A stretch of DNA of 64,000 nt from a virus, in IMG/VR virus record IMGVR_UViG_3300035698_006348, positions 22,464-86,463 of that record, one strand, 5' to 3'. Positions 47,971 to 56,648 of the stretch are shown piece by piece. The notes beneath the pieces are model-generated. The model saw nothing but the letters and a program-made list of their open reading frames with translations, did not search any database and was not told the origin of the DNA. The first letter of the stretch is position 1. Every line of letters starts with the position of its first letter. The translations under genes were made by a program, and so were the position numbers.

Positions 47971-49155
47971 ATGGCACGTTTATCAATTCCATCAAAAGAA
48001 CTACAGCTAATGATCGTTGGTTCTATTGATTCATTCAAAGCTTCACGTATTCAGCGTCTTTCACTTAACACTGATGTACCAAGTACCACCATCGATGAGC
48101 TAGGTAATTCTACCCATGTAGGCGATGTAAAAGACATTCCCAATGTAACACTAACATTTAGTGCAATGGATGTGGGAGTCAAAGTCTTTTCAGCACTTAC
48201 TGGGACAGATTCAACAGCTTATCCTGGTGCTGGTGTTGATATTTCAGAACTAGGTGAAATGGATGCAATCATCTATGTCAAAAGTTCAACAGTAGAAGAT
48301 TATGTAAAATCTGCTCATGCTCGTAAACTACAAGTCAGAGATTTTGCTTTCAATTATTCTATTGATGGTGAATCAACAGAAGATTATACAGCAGTTGGCT
48401 CTGAAAAACGTTGGTTTACTAATGATGTGTATACAGAAACACAGACTGTTGGTACTACATCCTTTACTTTAACTGAGACTCCAATTGTCCTTAAAAACGG
48501 TAATTATGCTTTATCAGTTATTTTAGATGGTACATATTTAGATGAAGTATCAGTTGCACCAGCTACTGGAGAATATCGGATTGTTGGAGACACTCTTACT
48601 ACATTTGATTCAATGTCAGCTACAATAGTTTTGGTATACCAGGCTGCTCCATCAGGAACTAACTGGGCAGATGTATCAGATACAGCTTCAGCTATTGCAA
48701 TCAGAGGTATGGATGCTCCTGTAGAAATTGCTGCTAATTCAATTCCTCGTATACAAACTTTGACTATCAACGGGACATTGAATTCTGAGGGAGTAAAAGA
48801 ACTCGGTAATAGACAGATGGTAGGCTATCAGACACAGGTTCCAGAAGTTACGGGAACAATTACTGTGTTAGATACAGATACTGAGCTACTTAGCCTATTA
48901 CAATATGGTGTTACTTCCTCTGGTACTGAATATAGTCCAGGAGAAGGTTGTGCTACAACTGGAATCACATTACTTGTTGAATTGCAAGATCCATGTGATG
49001 CAGTCTCACCTTATGATGTTCTAAAGAGTGTATATCTTGACTCTGTAACAATCGTTGGAGATTCATATACATCTAATGTTAATCAAAATGCTACACAGAC
49101 ATTCAATTTCAAATCAACGACAGGGGCTTGTGTTGTATATAGTGGAGCAATATAA
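47971..49155 (+). CDS. Major tail (tube) protein with internal duplication
   Basis: 394 residues, TAGGAGG upstream. Two related domains: the N-half has RIQRLSLNTDVPSTTI, DELGNSTHVGDV and IPNVTLTFS; the C-half has RIQTLTINGTLNSEGV, ELGNRQMVGY and VPEVTGTITV. Tube proteins of siphoviruses are usually 150-250 residues with one domain, so this looks like a fused duplicate, which may form a thicker tube or a trimer-like ring. It precedes the chaperone and tape measure genes. Confidence 0.82.
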   Translation: MARLSIPSKELQLMIVGSIDSFKASRIQRLSLNTDVPSTTIDELGNSTHVGDVKDIPNVTLTFSAMDVGVKVFSALTGTDSTAYPGAGVDISELGEMDAIIYVKSSTVEDYVKSAHARKLQVRDFAFNYSIDGESTEDYTAVGSEKRWFTNDVYTETQTVGTTSFTLTETPIVLKNGNYALSVILDGTYLDEVSVAPATGEYRIVGDTLTTFDSMSATIVLVYQAAPSGTNWADVSDTASAIAIRGMDAPVEIAANSIPRIQTLTINGTLNSEGVKELGNRQMVGYQTQVPEVTGTITVLDTDTELLSLLQYGVTSSGTEYSPGEGCATTGITLLVELQDPCDAVSPYDVLKSVYLDSVTIVGDSYTSNVNQNATQTFNFKSTTGACVVYSGAI

Positions 49156-49178
49156 ATTATAGTTTATAGGAGTTTGAT

Positions 49179-49697
49179 ATGGGTAGGAAAAAAAGCACAG
49201 TAGATTTTTATTCAGTGAAGACTGAATGTGCTTGTGGCTGTGGTGGAATTATAATGAATCCAGACGATCACTACAGATGGCGTAAGTTTTTACCTAACCA
49301 TGCTAATACTAATGGTACGCATCCGCAAATTGGACGAACAGAACCAGACATAAATGTAGAGAGGAGATTGGATTCCCTTTTGAAAACACTTAGGAAAAAG
49401 GGTCCAACCTGTTTAGAAAGGGATTTATTCCTATATTTAGATACTAAAGGTATCGAGTATGTTCAACAGAAAAGAATAAAACGGACAATTGCGGATGCGT
49501 ATGTACCAAAATATGAGTTAGTAGTATTTGCTGATGGTGCTTATTGGCATGACATGGAACAAAACAAAGAAAAAGATATACGGCATAATAAAATGCTAGA
49601 AGATATGGGTTACACAGTTATAAGGTTACGGTCCACAAATCATGGAAAGGCTCTAGATTTTACTAATTTGGAGCGGTTTCTAGACAAATATGCGTAG
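49179..49697 (+). CDS. Free-standing Vsr-like homing endonuclease
   Basis: 172 residues. N-terminal zinc-type CACGCGGIIMNP and RWRKFLPNHAN, as found in phage HNH/Vsr endonucleases, then a PD-(D/E)XK/EDxHD core: CLERDLFLYLD, VFADGAYWHD, EKDIRHNKMLEDMGY and IRLRST. It lies between tail tube and chaperone genes where no virion function is expected, so it is probably a selfish homing element. A terminator follows. Confidence 0.75.
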   Translation: MGRKKSTVDFYSVKTECACGCGGIIMNPDDHYRWRKFLPNHANTNGTHPQIGRTEPDINVERRLDSLLKTLRKKGPTCLERDLFLYLDTKGIEYVQQKRIKRTIADAYVPKYELVVFADGAYWHDMEQNKEKDIRHNKMLEDMGYTVIRLRSTNHGKALDFTNLERFLDKYA

Positions 49698-49720
49698 TCA
49701 TATGCTAAAGGAGCTTTCTA

Positions 49721-49738
49721 ATGGGACTTAACCACTAA
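49721..49738 (+). other. Five-codon ORF overlapping terminator arm
   Basis: AAAGGAG, seven bases, then ATG GGA CTT AAC CAC TAA. The short ORF covers the left arm of the terminator that follows. Ribosomes starting here would melt the stem, so translation could relieve termination. It may also be chance or a leftover of an older gene start. Confidence 0.4.
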
Positions 49739-49769
49739 TATACTATATTAATGGTTAAGTCCCTTTTTT
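49723..49769 (+). terminator. Intrinsic terminator between tail tube/endonuclease and chaperone genes
   Basis: GGGACTTAACCA (49723-49734) pairs with TGGTTAAGTCCC (49752-49763), extended past one mismatch by TAATATA/TATATTA around a single C, then six T. Strong rightward terminator. It should lower tape-measure region expression compared with tube protein. Confidence 0.92.
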
Positions 49770-49799
49770 ATTATATACATAGGAAAGGAAGAGAGAATT

Positions 49800-50510
49800 A
49801 TGAATCCAGAAAGAAACGATATTGATGTATCAGCACTATTCGCTTGGGGTAACACCTTTAAAATAGTCGATGGAAATAGTAAAGTTATTATTGAATACTA
49901 TATGAGACTTCCCTCAGATGGTGAGTTAAATAGAGCTAGAGTATATGCACTAAGAAAGAGTGCTGCTCTTCGTAAGTTATTGAGTGACCCAACTTCTGAA
50001 CAACGGGAAGCTTTTGTTGCTGATGAGGTTATTGTAAGTAAAGATAATCTTATTGGATATATCCTAAATTTAGATTCTAGAGATGTATTTGTTGATGCTG
50101 CAAAAGAAGTAAAATTACCATTTCCAAAAGAACCAAAATCTGATGCATCCTTAGAAGTACAAGAAAAGTATCAAGAAGAGATTGATACCTTCGATGATAG
50201 ACTTAGTGCTTTAGTTAAAGAAAGAGTAATGAAAGTTTTTGAAGATAAAAAAGTAGCTTTGGAGATTAGAACAAAAGAAGATTTATTTGAATCTTATGTA
50301 CAAACTGTAATTAAATCAATGTGTGAAGAGGAATTATCATCTCAATTTAAACAGGCTAGTATATATTATAGTTCATTTTTTAATGACGATTGTAAACTAA
50401 AATTATTCAAATCTATAGATGATGTAGTTAAATTACCATCTTATGTTATTGAACAGTTTATTAGTAACTATAACAGCCTTGACATTGAGATTTCAAACCT
50501 AAAAAAATAG
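49800..50510 (+). CDS. Tail assembly chaperone, 0-frame (gpG-like)
   Basis: 236 residues. Helical protein located directly before a short overlapping ORF and the tape measure gene, the standard position of the G/GT chaperones. Contains a charged middle (LPFPKEPKSDASLEVQEKY). It ends in ISNLKK at a run of seven A. GGAAGAG lies upstream of the ATG. Most ribosomes make this form; a fraction shift to the extended form. Confidence 0.82.
   Translation: MNPERNDIDVSALFAWGNTFKIVDGNSKVIIEYYMRLPSDGELNRARVYALRKSAALRKLLSDPTSEQREAFVADEVIVSKDNLIGYILNLDSRDVFVDAAKEVKLPFPKEPKSDASLEVQEKYQEEIDTFDDRLSALVKERVMKVFEDKKVALEIRTKEDLFESYVQTVIKSMCEEELSSQFKQASIYYSSFFNDDCKLKLFKSIDDVVKLPSYVIEQFISNYNSLDIEISNLKK
50501..50507 (+). 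promoter_or_regulatory. -1 programmed ribosomal frameshift site
   Basis: A AAA AAA in the reading frame of the gene, directly before its TAG stop. After a -1 slip the frame continues as ATA GCT CGT and runs into the ORF ending at 50797. Nine bases downstream an 8-bp stem forms, GCAATGCC (50517-50524) with GGCATTGC (50551-50558), a typical stimulator. Confidence 0.88.
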
Positions 50511-50797
50511 CTCGTAGCAATGCCATAGCTGGAACTTGGCAGATAACAAAGGCATTGCGGATACCCCTAGACCAAAAACTACAGGATACAAATTACACAC
50601 CATATACAATATCCTATGTAATACGTAAACGTTTACAGATAGATGGGTACAACGAGCTTCCGAAAGATAAACGACCACCAAATGAAATGATATGGGATGG
50701 TTCTCCAGAAGAGTTAGATGATTGGATGGATACGGTATTTGATAGAAATAAATCCCAAACAGTGGAGTTTGATATATCAGAAGATGAGATAGGATAA
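50507..50797 (+). CDS. Tail assembly chaperone extension (GT-like, -1 frame)
   Basis: 96 further residues read after the frameshift, giving a fusion of about 332 residues. The extension is charged and ends acidic (VEFDISEDEIG). It has no ATG near its start and no ribosome binding site, only a TTG at 50555, which supports expression by frameshift only. Such fusions bind tape measure and tube protein during tail assembly. Its stop lies 1 bp before the tape measure ATG. Confidence 0.85.
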   Translation: MARSNAIAGTWQITKALRIPLDQKLQDTNYTPYTISYVIRKRLQIDGYNELPKDKRPPNEMIWDGSPEELDDWMDTVFDRNKSQTVEFDISEDEIG

Positions 50798-50798
50798 T

Positions 50799-53700
50799 AT
50801 GGCAAATATTAACAGTAAAGCACAAGAAATTGAAAATAGAATAATAAGTATGATCCTCGATAGAATAAATGTAAATATTGAGGCAAGGCTTGCTAAGGGT
50901 GGGGATGATGTAGTCATTGATATGGGCAAAGTAAATAGGGCTGTCCAAAAATTAATTAATGACAAGCTAATGCCAGAAAAACTTCTTATAGGAACTTCTG
51001 CTGGAGGGGCTGGTATACAAGTTCGTACAGGAGAATTTGTAAAAGAGTTTCAGAAGCTTGTTACCAATATGCAAACAAAGGTAATAACTGACCTAGAAAA
51101 AGCTACTAGTGCTACATCCTTTATGAATGCAGAGGGGGATAAGATACAGTCTGGTGAAAATAGGAGTTTAGGTACAGGTGGAAGTAGTACCAACTCAGCG
51201 GCTGCTGCAAATATACATAATATGCAGGTAATTCTGAATAAATTCCCACAGGCTTTTGCTAAAATAGAAACAATGCTTAAAGGCTCTGGTGGTTTTGACC
51301 AATCAAAAGTAGAGGTTAGTTCAAAGACTTCTTTAGGAGAATTAGGCACAAGTTTTACTACAATCAAAGCAAAAGCAATTGATGCTGGAAAAAGTATCAG
51401 AGAACTAACTCTTGTTATCGATGAAACTGGCAAAGTGTCAGAGGGTGCTGCTTATAAAGAGAAAAAAGCCATAGAAAAGCGTGCAACTAATGAACAAGTT
51501 CGTGATGCTGCAAGAGCAAAAAGAGCTATAAAAGATGCAGATGCTGAACGTCAAAAGATGGCTCTCTCATTTAAAGAGGATATAAAGACTTTACGTACAG
51601 ATTTTCCAAAAGCTTTTGAAGCTATTTATAAAGCAGACCCACAGATGTTTGCTAATCAGGGAACTGCTAGTGTTAAAACAACTACTGATTCCTCTACTGG
51701 CATTACAAAAATAGCTGCTGCTTATGATGATGCTCATGGCTCAGTGAGACAAGTAAACGTAGCAATGGATCGTACTGGAACTATCTTACGTGATACATCA
51801 AGGCGGTTTGCCACCTTTACTAGTTCCCTTCGTAGAAATATGGGAGAATTCTTCAAGTGGTCTTTAGCTATTGCTCTTGTATATGGGCCATTAAGTAAGT
51901 TACAGGAATTAGTAGAAGTTGCTGTTAAAAACCAATCTGCATTAGCTGATGTTGCTGTAACTTTAGGAAAGAGCACAGAGTCCCTGAATAGCATATTTAG
52001 TGAGGCTGCTGATATAGCAGATGAGACAGCTTCCTCTGTGAATTCCGTTTTGGAAAGTTATGACCTAGCTTTTAGAGCCACAGCAGGGCTAACAGATGAA
52101 ACAGAGAGGTTTGCCGCTGCAAATACTTTATTGAAAGATTCAATTATTTTATCTAAACTGACTGGAATGGAACAAGCAGAAGCAACAGATACACTTGCTG
52201 CTGCATTACGTCAGGCTGGATTAGAATTGGATAAGGGCTCTGATTTACTAGACACTTGGGTGAAAGTCTCAAGAATTGCTAATGTAGATGTTGAAACACT
52301 AGCAACTACATTTGGTATGGTTGGAGATGCAGCTAAAAATGCTGGGCTAGATATCAATGAATTGAATGGGCTCATTGCTGTTGTTGCTGCTACTGGTATT
52401 ACTTCAGCTAAAGAAACAGGTACTGCTGTTAGAGCACTGGTTTCTGGTTATACAACAACTGCTGCTGTAAAAGAACTTCGTCAGTTTGGTATTAGTATAA
52501 AAAATGCTGAGGGAGATGCCCTTGGATTTAATGAGGTTATGACTACAGTTAGACAGTCTTTTGAGAAGGGACTGATATCAACACCACAATTAAATACTAT
52601 TGGTTATGCAATTGGTGGTGGAAGTAGACGGGCTGCTCAAGCTGTAACTGTTATAGCAAATCAAGAAGAGGCTCTCCGTGTTGCAGCAGAGTCAATGAAT
52701 GCTTATGGTGAGGCAGCTAAAGCTGTTGATATAAAATTAGGTACTGTGGAGTCAAAAACAACCAAGTTAGGTAATGCTTTTCAATATGTTGCTCAAATGC
52801 TTGGAACAAAGGGTGGCGTACTAGACTCATTTGGTATGTTACTAGACCTAATGACTAAAATTGTTAATGCTACTGGTTCTTTTACTGGGACTTTAGGATC
52901 AGCTGCCCCTGTACTTGCTGGACTCGGTATAATGAATATGGCCACGTCTAGTTCACAGCGAGCTGGAGCATTACAGGGTGGTCTTACTTGGGCAATGGGG
53001 AAAGTAAACCAAAATAAATATAAATCAGAAGCCTCAGCTTTGACTGATAATCAGTTACTTAAATATAGTGGGATGGGACTAAGTACAAGTGAATCTCGTA
53101 CTGCCTACGGAATAGATAAGACAAATCAAGCAGGAAAAGCTGCTTATGATAAGATATCCCCCTATGCTGGTGGTATAATGGCAACAGCCTTTATGACTGG
53201 TATTGAAGCGTCAAAAGGAGATTTTGCTGGTGCTGGTGTTATTATGGGTGTTGGTATCCTTAGTACAATTAAAGGTGGTAATATTGGAGGTACGATAGGG
53301 GCAACAATAGCTTCTGCTATCGTTAGTGGTATATATGAATATTCAAAGTCAGTAAAAGAATCTCCATTTTCATTTAATATACCAAAAGCAGAGGTAGTTG
53401 ATAGCACTAAAGCAGAATTTTCTGGGGAGTCTGCACAAGACAGGCTAATGAAAATGGCAGGTGGTCCAATTCTGCCTTGGATTATAAAAACAATTGATAG
53501 TATGAGTAAACCATTTACAGCAGATGATAAACAAGCTAATTTAACAGATGCGGATGCAGCTTTAATTGCTGCTTCGCTGTTAAATGTACGTGATGAATCT
53601 CTTGGGATTGATAATACAGCTGTACTCTCAGAACTCAGAGATATAATATCTGGTAGAGATGCAGAAATGGGGAATAACTACGGAGAAACAACAGCCTTTG

Positions 53701-55304
53701 GACGGGCAATGACTGTACCAAAAGGAATAGATGAACTTGAAAATACAATTATAGATGATTTACGTGACCAGCTTTATAATTTATCTGGGGCAGAAATGTC
53801 ATCAGCAGAGTTTTTACGAAAACGTGGTAAAGCAGAAACACTTGGTGGGTCTATTCCACAATTACTTCCAGCCCTTACTGGTAATTTTGGTCCAGGTGGT
53901 GCTAGAATGGGTGAAGAAGAGGCACAGAGAAAATTAGCTAACATTCTTGTTGAGGGATCAACAGACCAAATTGATATGGTGAATTCTATAAATGCTTCTA
54001 TAGCTCAGCTTGGAAATTTACTGGATATAAATAAAAATCGTGGTGGATCTATTACTATTGGAGATAAAGAGTATTCAGTAGATGAAGCAACTGCAAAATT
54101 GGGAACCTACTTAGATGATTTTGCAGAGATTGTAAATGTAATTGACGAACAACTAAAGCTAAGTGCTGCTAAAATACCTACAACAATGTCCCTTGATTTT
54201 GTAAATGAGACTGATATTGAAACAGTAAGGCAAGCAGCAATAGACTCCCAAACCACTTTTTATGAGAAACTATTTGAAGACGAAAAACCAGATGAGGCTA
54301 ATAAGCAAAAAGTATTAGATGCCGCTCAAGAGTTTTATGTAAAATTCGGTGAAGAGCTTTTGTTAGTAAGTGGTGCAGACCCAACAGTATTCCAAAATAT
54401 GTTTAATAAGTATGCTGAAGATAATTTAATAGACATTGGTAAGACAGATAATCTTGGTATACGTTCTATGGATGTATTACCAGAACAAACTGGTGAACTG
54501 TTTGCTCAGTATAATAAACTACTTGCAGAGGCTGAACGAGTTTCTGGTGGTAGATATAAAGAAAATAAAGAAGAGTCTGTTGTTATTCTTGGTGATAAAA
54601 CAATGGATATCTGGGAAGCTGATTGGACTTTATTGATGTTAGCTATGGAAGAAATCATTGATCTTGAAAGAAAACAGGTGGAAGGTATATATAACTTACC
54701 ATCAGATGGTACATTCTTTGTTCCTTGGCAAGCAGCAGCTATACGCCCAACTGGTGGTTCTACAAGCATTACAAACAATACAACAAACAATACTGATAGC
54801 TTAGTAAATGATGCAACTACGAGTGGTTATACTGATCCTGGGGATGTTTTCTCTAGGGAAGCTGGTATACCTTCAAAAGTAGCAAAAGTTATAATAGACA
54901 AAGCCCTTGGTATAACACAACAAAGTTTAAATGGCTCTGCTGGTGATTTCTCTGGTGGCATAAGTGGTGGAGAAGATTTAAGAAAGCAATTTGAAGGGCA
55001 TGATCTTAGAAAGCCATTCACTGGACATAACCTAAGAAAACCATTTACTGGGCATGACATAGGTGGATTTACTGGTAGAAATCAGAGTGAGGATGTAAAT
55101 CAGGGATCAGTCCTCTCTATGCTAAAAGAAATGGCTACTTCAAATAAAGAGTTTGCAACAAAGCTAAACTTAAACGTAGATACTACAATTAGAGTTATGC
55201 TAGATGGCAGAGTTGTAGCAAATGCTGTAAAGCAATACCTATATAAAGATTTGATAAGGGCTTCTCGTTCAGGTAGTAATGTTTCAAGGAATTTGGTGAT
55301 ATAA
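50799..55304 (+). CDS. Tail tape measure protein
   Basis: 1501 residues. Sets tail length; at about 1.5 Å per residue this gives a tail near 220 nm. The central domain (around 340-640) has the TP901-type core: ETLATTFGMVGDAAKNAG, ELNGLIAVVAATGITSA and GTAVRALVSGYTTTAAV. Further hydrophobic Ala/Gly-rich helices follow (about 780-850). Near the C-terminus is a tandem 9-residue repeat of the form GHDLRKPFT. No peptidase or muramidase domain is seen. Confidence 0.95.
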   Translation: MANINSKAQEIENRIISMILDRINVNIEARLAKGGDDVVIDMGKVNRAVQKLINDKLMPEKLLIGTSAGGAGIQVRTGEFVKEFQKLVTNMQTKVITDLEKATSATSFMNAEGDKIQSGENRSLGTGGSSTNSAAAANIHNMQVILNKFPQAFAKIETMLKGSGGFDQSKVEVSSKTSLGELGTSFTTIKAKAIDAGKSIRELTLVIDETGKVSEGAAYKEKKAIEKRATNEQVRDAARAKRAIKDADAERQKMALSFKEDIKTLRTDFPKAFEAIYKADPQMFANQGTASVKTTTDSSTGITKIAAAYDDAHGSVRQVNVAMDRTGTILRDTSRRFATFTSSLRRNMGEFFKWSLAIALVYGPLSKLQELVEVAVKNQSALADVAVTLGKSTESLNSIFSEAADIADETASSVNSVLESYDLAFRATAGLTDETERFAAANTLLKDSIILSKLTGMEQAEATDTLAAALRQAGLELDKGSDLLDTWVKVSRIANVDVETLATTFGMVGDAAKNAGLDINELNGLIAVVAATGITSAKETGTAVRALVSGYTTTAAVKELRQFGISIKNAEGDALGFNEVMTTVRQSFEKGLISTPQLNTIGYAIGGGSRRAAQAVTVIANQEEALRVAAESMNAYGEAAKAVDIKLGTVESKTTKLGNAFQYVAQMLGTKGGVLDSFGMLLDLMTKIVNATGSFTGTLGSAAPVLAGLGIMNMATSSSQRAGALQGGLTWAMGKVNQNKYKSEASALTDNQLLKYSGMGLSTSESRTAYGIDKTNQAGKAAYDKISPYAGGIMATAFMTGIEASKGDFAGAGVIMGVGILSTIKGGNIGGTIGATIASAIVSGIYEYSKSVKESPFSFNIPKAEVVDSTKAEFSGESAQDRLMKMAGGPILPWIIKTIDSMSKPFTADDKQANLTDADAALIAASLLNVRDESLGIDNTAVLSELRDIISGRDAEMGNNYGETTAFGRAMTVPKGIDELENTIIDDLRDQLYNLSGAEMSSAEFLRKRGKAETLGGSIPQLLPALTGNFGPGGARMGEEEAQRKLANILVEGSTDQIDMVNSINASIAQLGNLLDINKNRGGSITIGDKEYSVDEATAKLGTYLDDFAEIVNVIDEQLKLSAAKIPTTMSLDFVNETDIETVRQAAIDSQTTFYEKLFEDEKPDEANKQKVLDAAQEFYVKFGEELLLVSGADPTVFQNMFNKYAEDNLIDIGKTDNLGIRSMDVLPEQTGELFAQYNKLLAEAERVSGGRYKENKEESVVILGDKTMDIWEADWTLLMLAMEEIIDLERKQVEGIYNLPSDGTFFVPWQAAAIRPTGGSTSITNNTTNNTDSLVNDATTSGYTDPGDVFSREAGIPSKVAKVIIDKALGITQQSLNGSAGDFSGGISGGEDLRKQFEGHDLRKPFTGHNLRKPFTGHDIGGFTGRNQSEDVNQGSVLSMLKEMATSNKEFATKLNLNVDTTIRVMLDGRVVANAVKQYLYKDLIRASRSGSNVSRNLVI
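54969..55073 (+). repeat. Tandem 27-bp repeat inside the tape measure gene
   Basis: About three and a half units encoding LRKQFEGHD, LRKPFTGHN, LRKPFTGHD and a degenerate GGFTG end. Synonymous changes between units (AGAAAGCCATTC, AGAAAACCATTT) show the protein repeat is maintained. Likely a flexible or partner-binding tail. Confidence 0.8.
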
Positions 55305-55661
55305 ATGTGGACATTAGATGGCACACGAATATATGTACAAGAGTTTCCTTCAGCTAATAATAGAATTATTGCTGAACTAAACCCTCTTAATGGTGGAACT
55401 ACTTACCAACTCTTCGGGTATAATAATGCCTCTTATAGACTAGGTGGAGTAGTTGTTGGAGAAACAGATGCTGCTGCATTAAAAGCACTAACACAAACTG
55501 GAACAACTTATTCTTTGGTAACTCCTTATGAGTCGCCTCTTACAGTATATGTTAAGTCTGTGAACTTAGCACCAAGATTTACAATTAGTCAAACACTGAG
55601 AACAGACTTAGATTGTGATTCTACTGTGTATGACTTTACCATAGAAATAGGGGAGTCGTAA
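55305..55661 (+). CDS. Tail tip-associated protein
   Basis: 118 residues, beta-rich (TRIYVQEFPS; YQLFGYNNASYRLGGVVVG). It follows the tape measure gene and overlaps neither neighbour. Resembles the small hub-side proteins that bring tape measure and baseplate together; family not recognised. Confidence 0.65.
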   Translation: MWTLDGTRIYVQEFPSANNRIIAELNPLNGGTTYQLFGYNNASYRLGGVVVGETDAAALKALTQTGTTYSLVTPYESPLTVYVKSVNLAPRFTISQTLRTDLDCDSTVYDFTIEIGES

Positions 55662-56648
55662 ATGGAGTTATATGGAACGGTAACAGGGGTAACAGAGTTC
55701 TCTAATATTACAGTAACTGACAGTCATTCAGCTACCACAGGTACCGCTGTGGTAGTCTGTACTGCTCATTCTTTAGGAATAGGTGATTGGATATCAATTG
55801 ATCTTGGGTATACAACAGACCATAGAACTATTTTTGGTGGCTATGTAAAACAAGTAGAACACAATATCCCAGATGATGAATATACAATAACAGCTAATGA
55901 TGCAGTAGTTAGAGCATTAGACTACTTTGTAGCACCAATAAATCCAAATGATACATTCTCTAGGACAAATATATCCGCTGAAGATTTGGTTACAGATGTA
56001 TTAGGTTTATCTGGTTTAACTAGCTTTGATACTCAAGAAACATTGTTTACACTAGCAGTAAATGGAACAACCGCAGAGGTGAAACTTGTATCTGCCTTTG
56101 ATTATTCAAAATCAATTGCAGACTTGGTTGCATGGAATATATGGGCAGATGAGGATGGTACAATTTATTTTAAAAATAGAAAACCATATGTTATGCTTGG
56201 TACTTCTGGTCAACCAGGAGATACAGCAGATGTTCCACTTAGTGGAGTAACTATAAATAGAGATAATAGTATGTCAATGGCATATACTATTAGTGAAGAA
56301 GATTTACGTAATCGTGTAATAGTTTGGGGAGCTTATGATATTTACGCATCAGCCTCAGCGGTATCTCCATATCTACCAACAGATTTTTATAAAACAATCG
56401 TATTTTCACATACTATTGTAGATACACAATCAATGGCAGAGGCTACAGCTTCTTATAACTTAGCATTATTCAATAGATTAAATAAGAATATTGCTGTATC
56501 TGTTATTGGAGATTCAATACTGAGAGCAAGAAAGGTTGTACATGTAACAGATGCTACTCTTGGATTGGATGATGACTGTTATATATATTCAGCACAACAT
56601 GAATTTGGTGCTGATGGTTACCGTACAAACATGCAATTGAGGATATAA
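55662..56648 (+). CDS. Tail hub/baseplate protein
   Basis: 328 residues. Beta-domain N-half (LYGTVTGVTEFSNITVTDS) then a region with DLVAWNIWADEDGTIYFKNR and DLRNRVIVWGAYDIYA. The NRVIVWG block recurs in the next protein, so the two share a hub fold (gp27-like or Dit/Tal-like). Position fits the distal tail. Confidence 0.72.
   Translation: MELYGTVTGVTEFSNITVTDSHSATTGTAVVVCTAHSLGIGDWISIDLGYTTDHRTIFGGYVKQVEHNIPDDEYTITANDAVVRALDYFVAPINPNDTFSRTNISAEDLVTDVLGLSGLTSFDTQETLFTLAVNGTTAEVKLVSAFDYSKSIADLVAWNIWADEDGTIYFKNRKPYVMLGTSGQPGDTADVPLSGVTINRDNSMSMAYTISEEDLRNRVIVWGAYDIYASASAVSPYLPTDFYKTIVFSHTIVDTQSMAEATASYNLALFNRLNKNIAVSVIGDSILRARKVVHVTDATLGLDDDCYIYSAQHEFGADGYRTNMQLRI

Noticed and set aside
50555-50797. 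Independent 80-residue gene starting at TTG
   Set aside because: No ribosome binding site; the same frame is reached by a -1 shift at the seven-A run, which explains it better.
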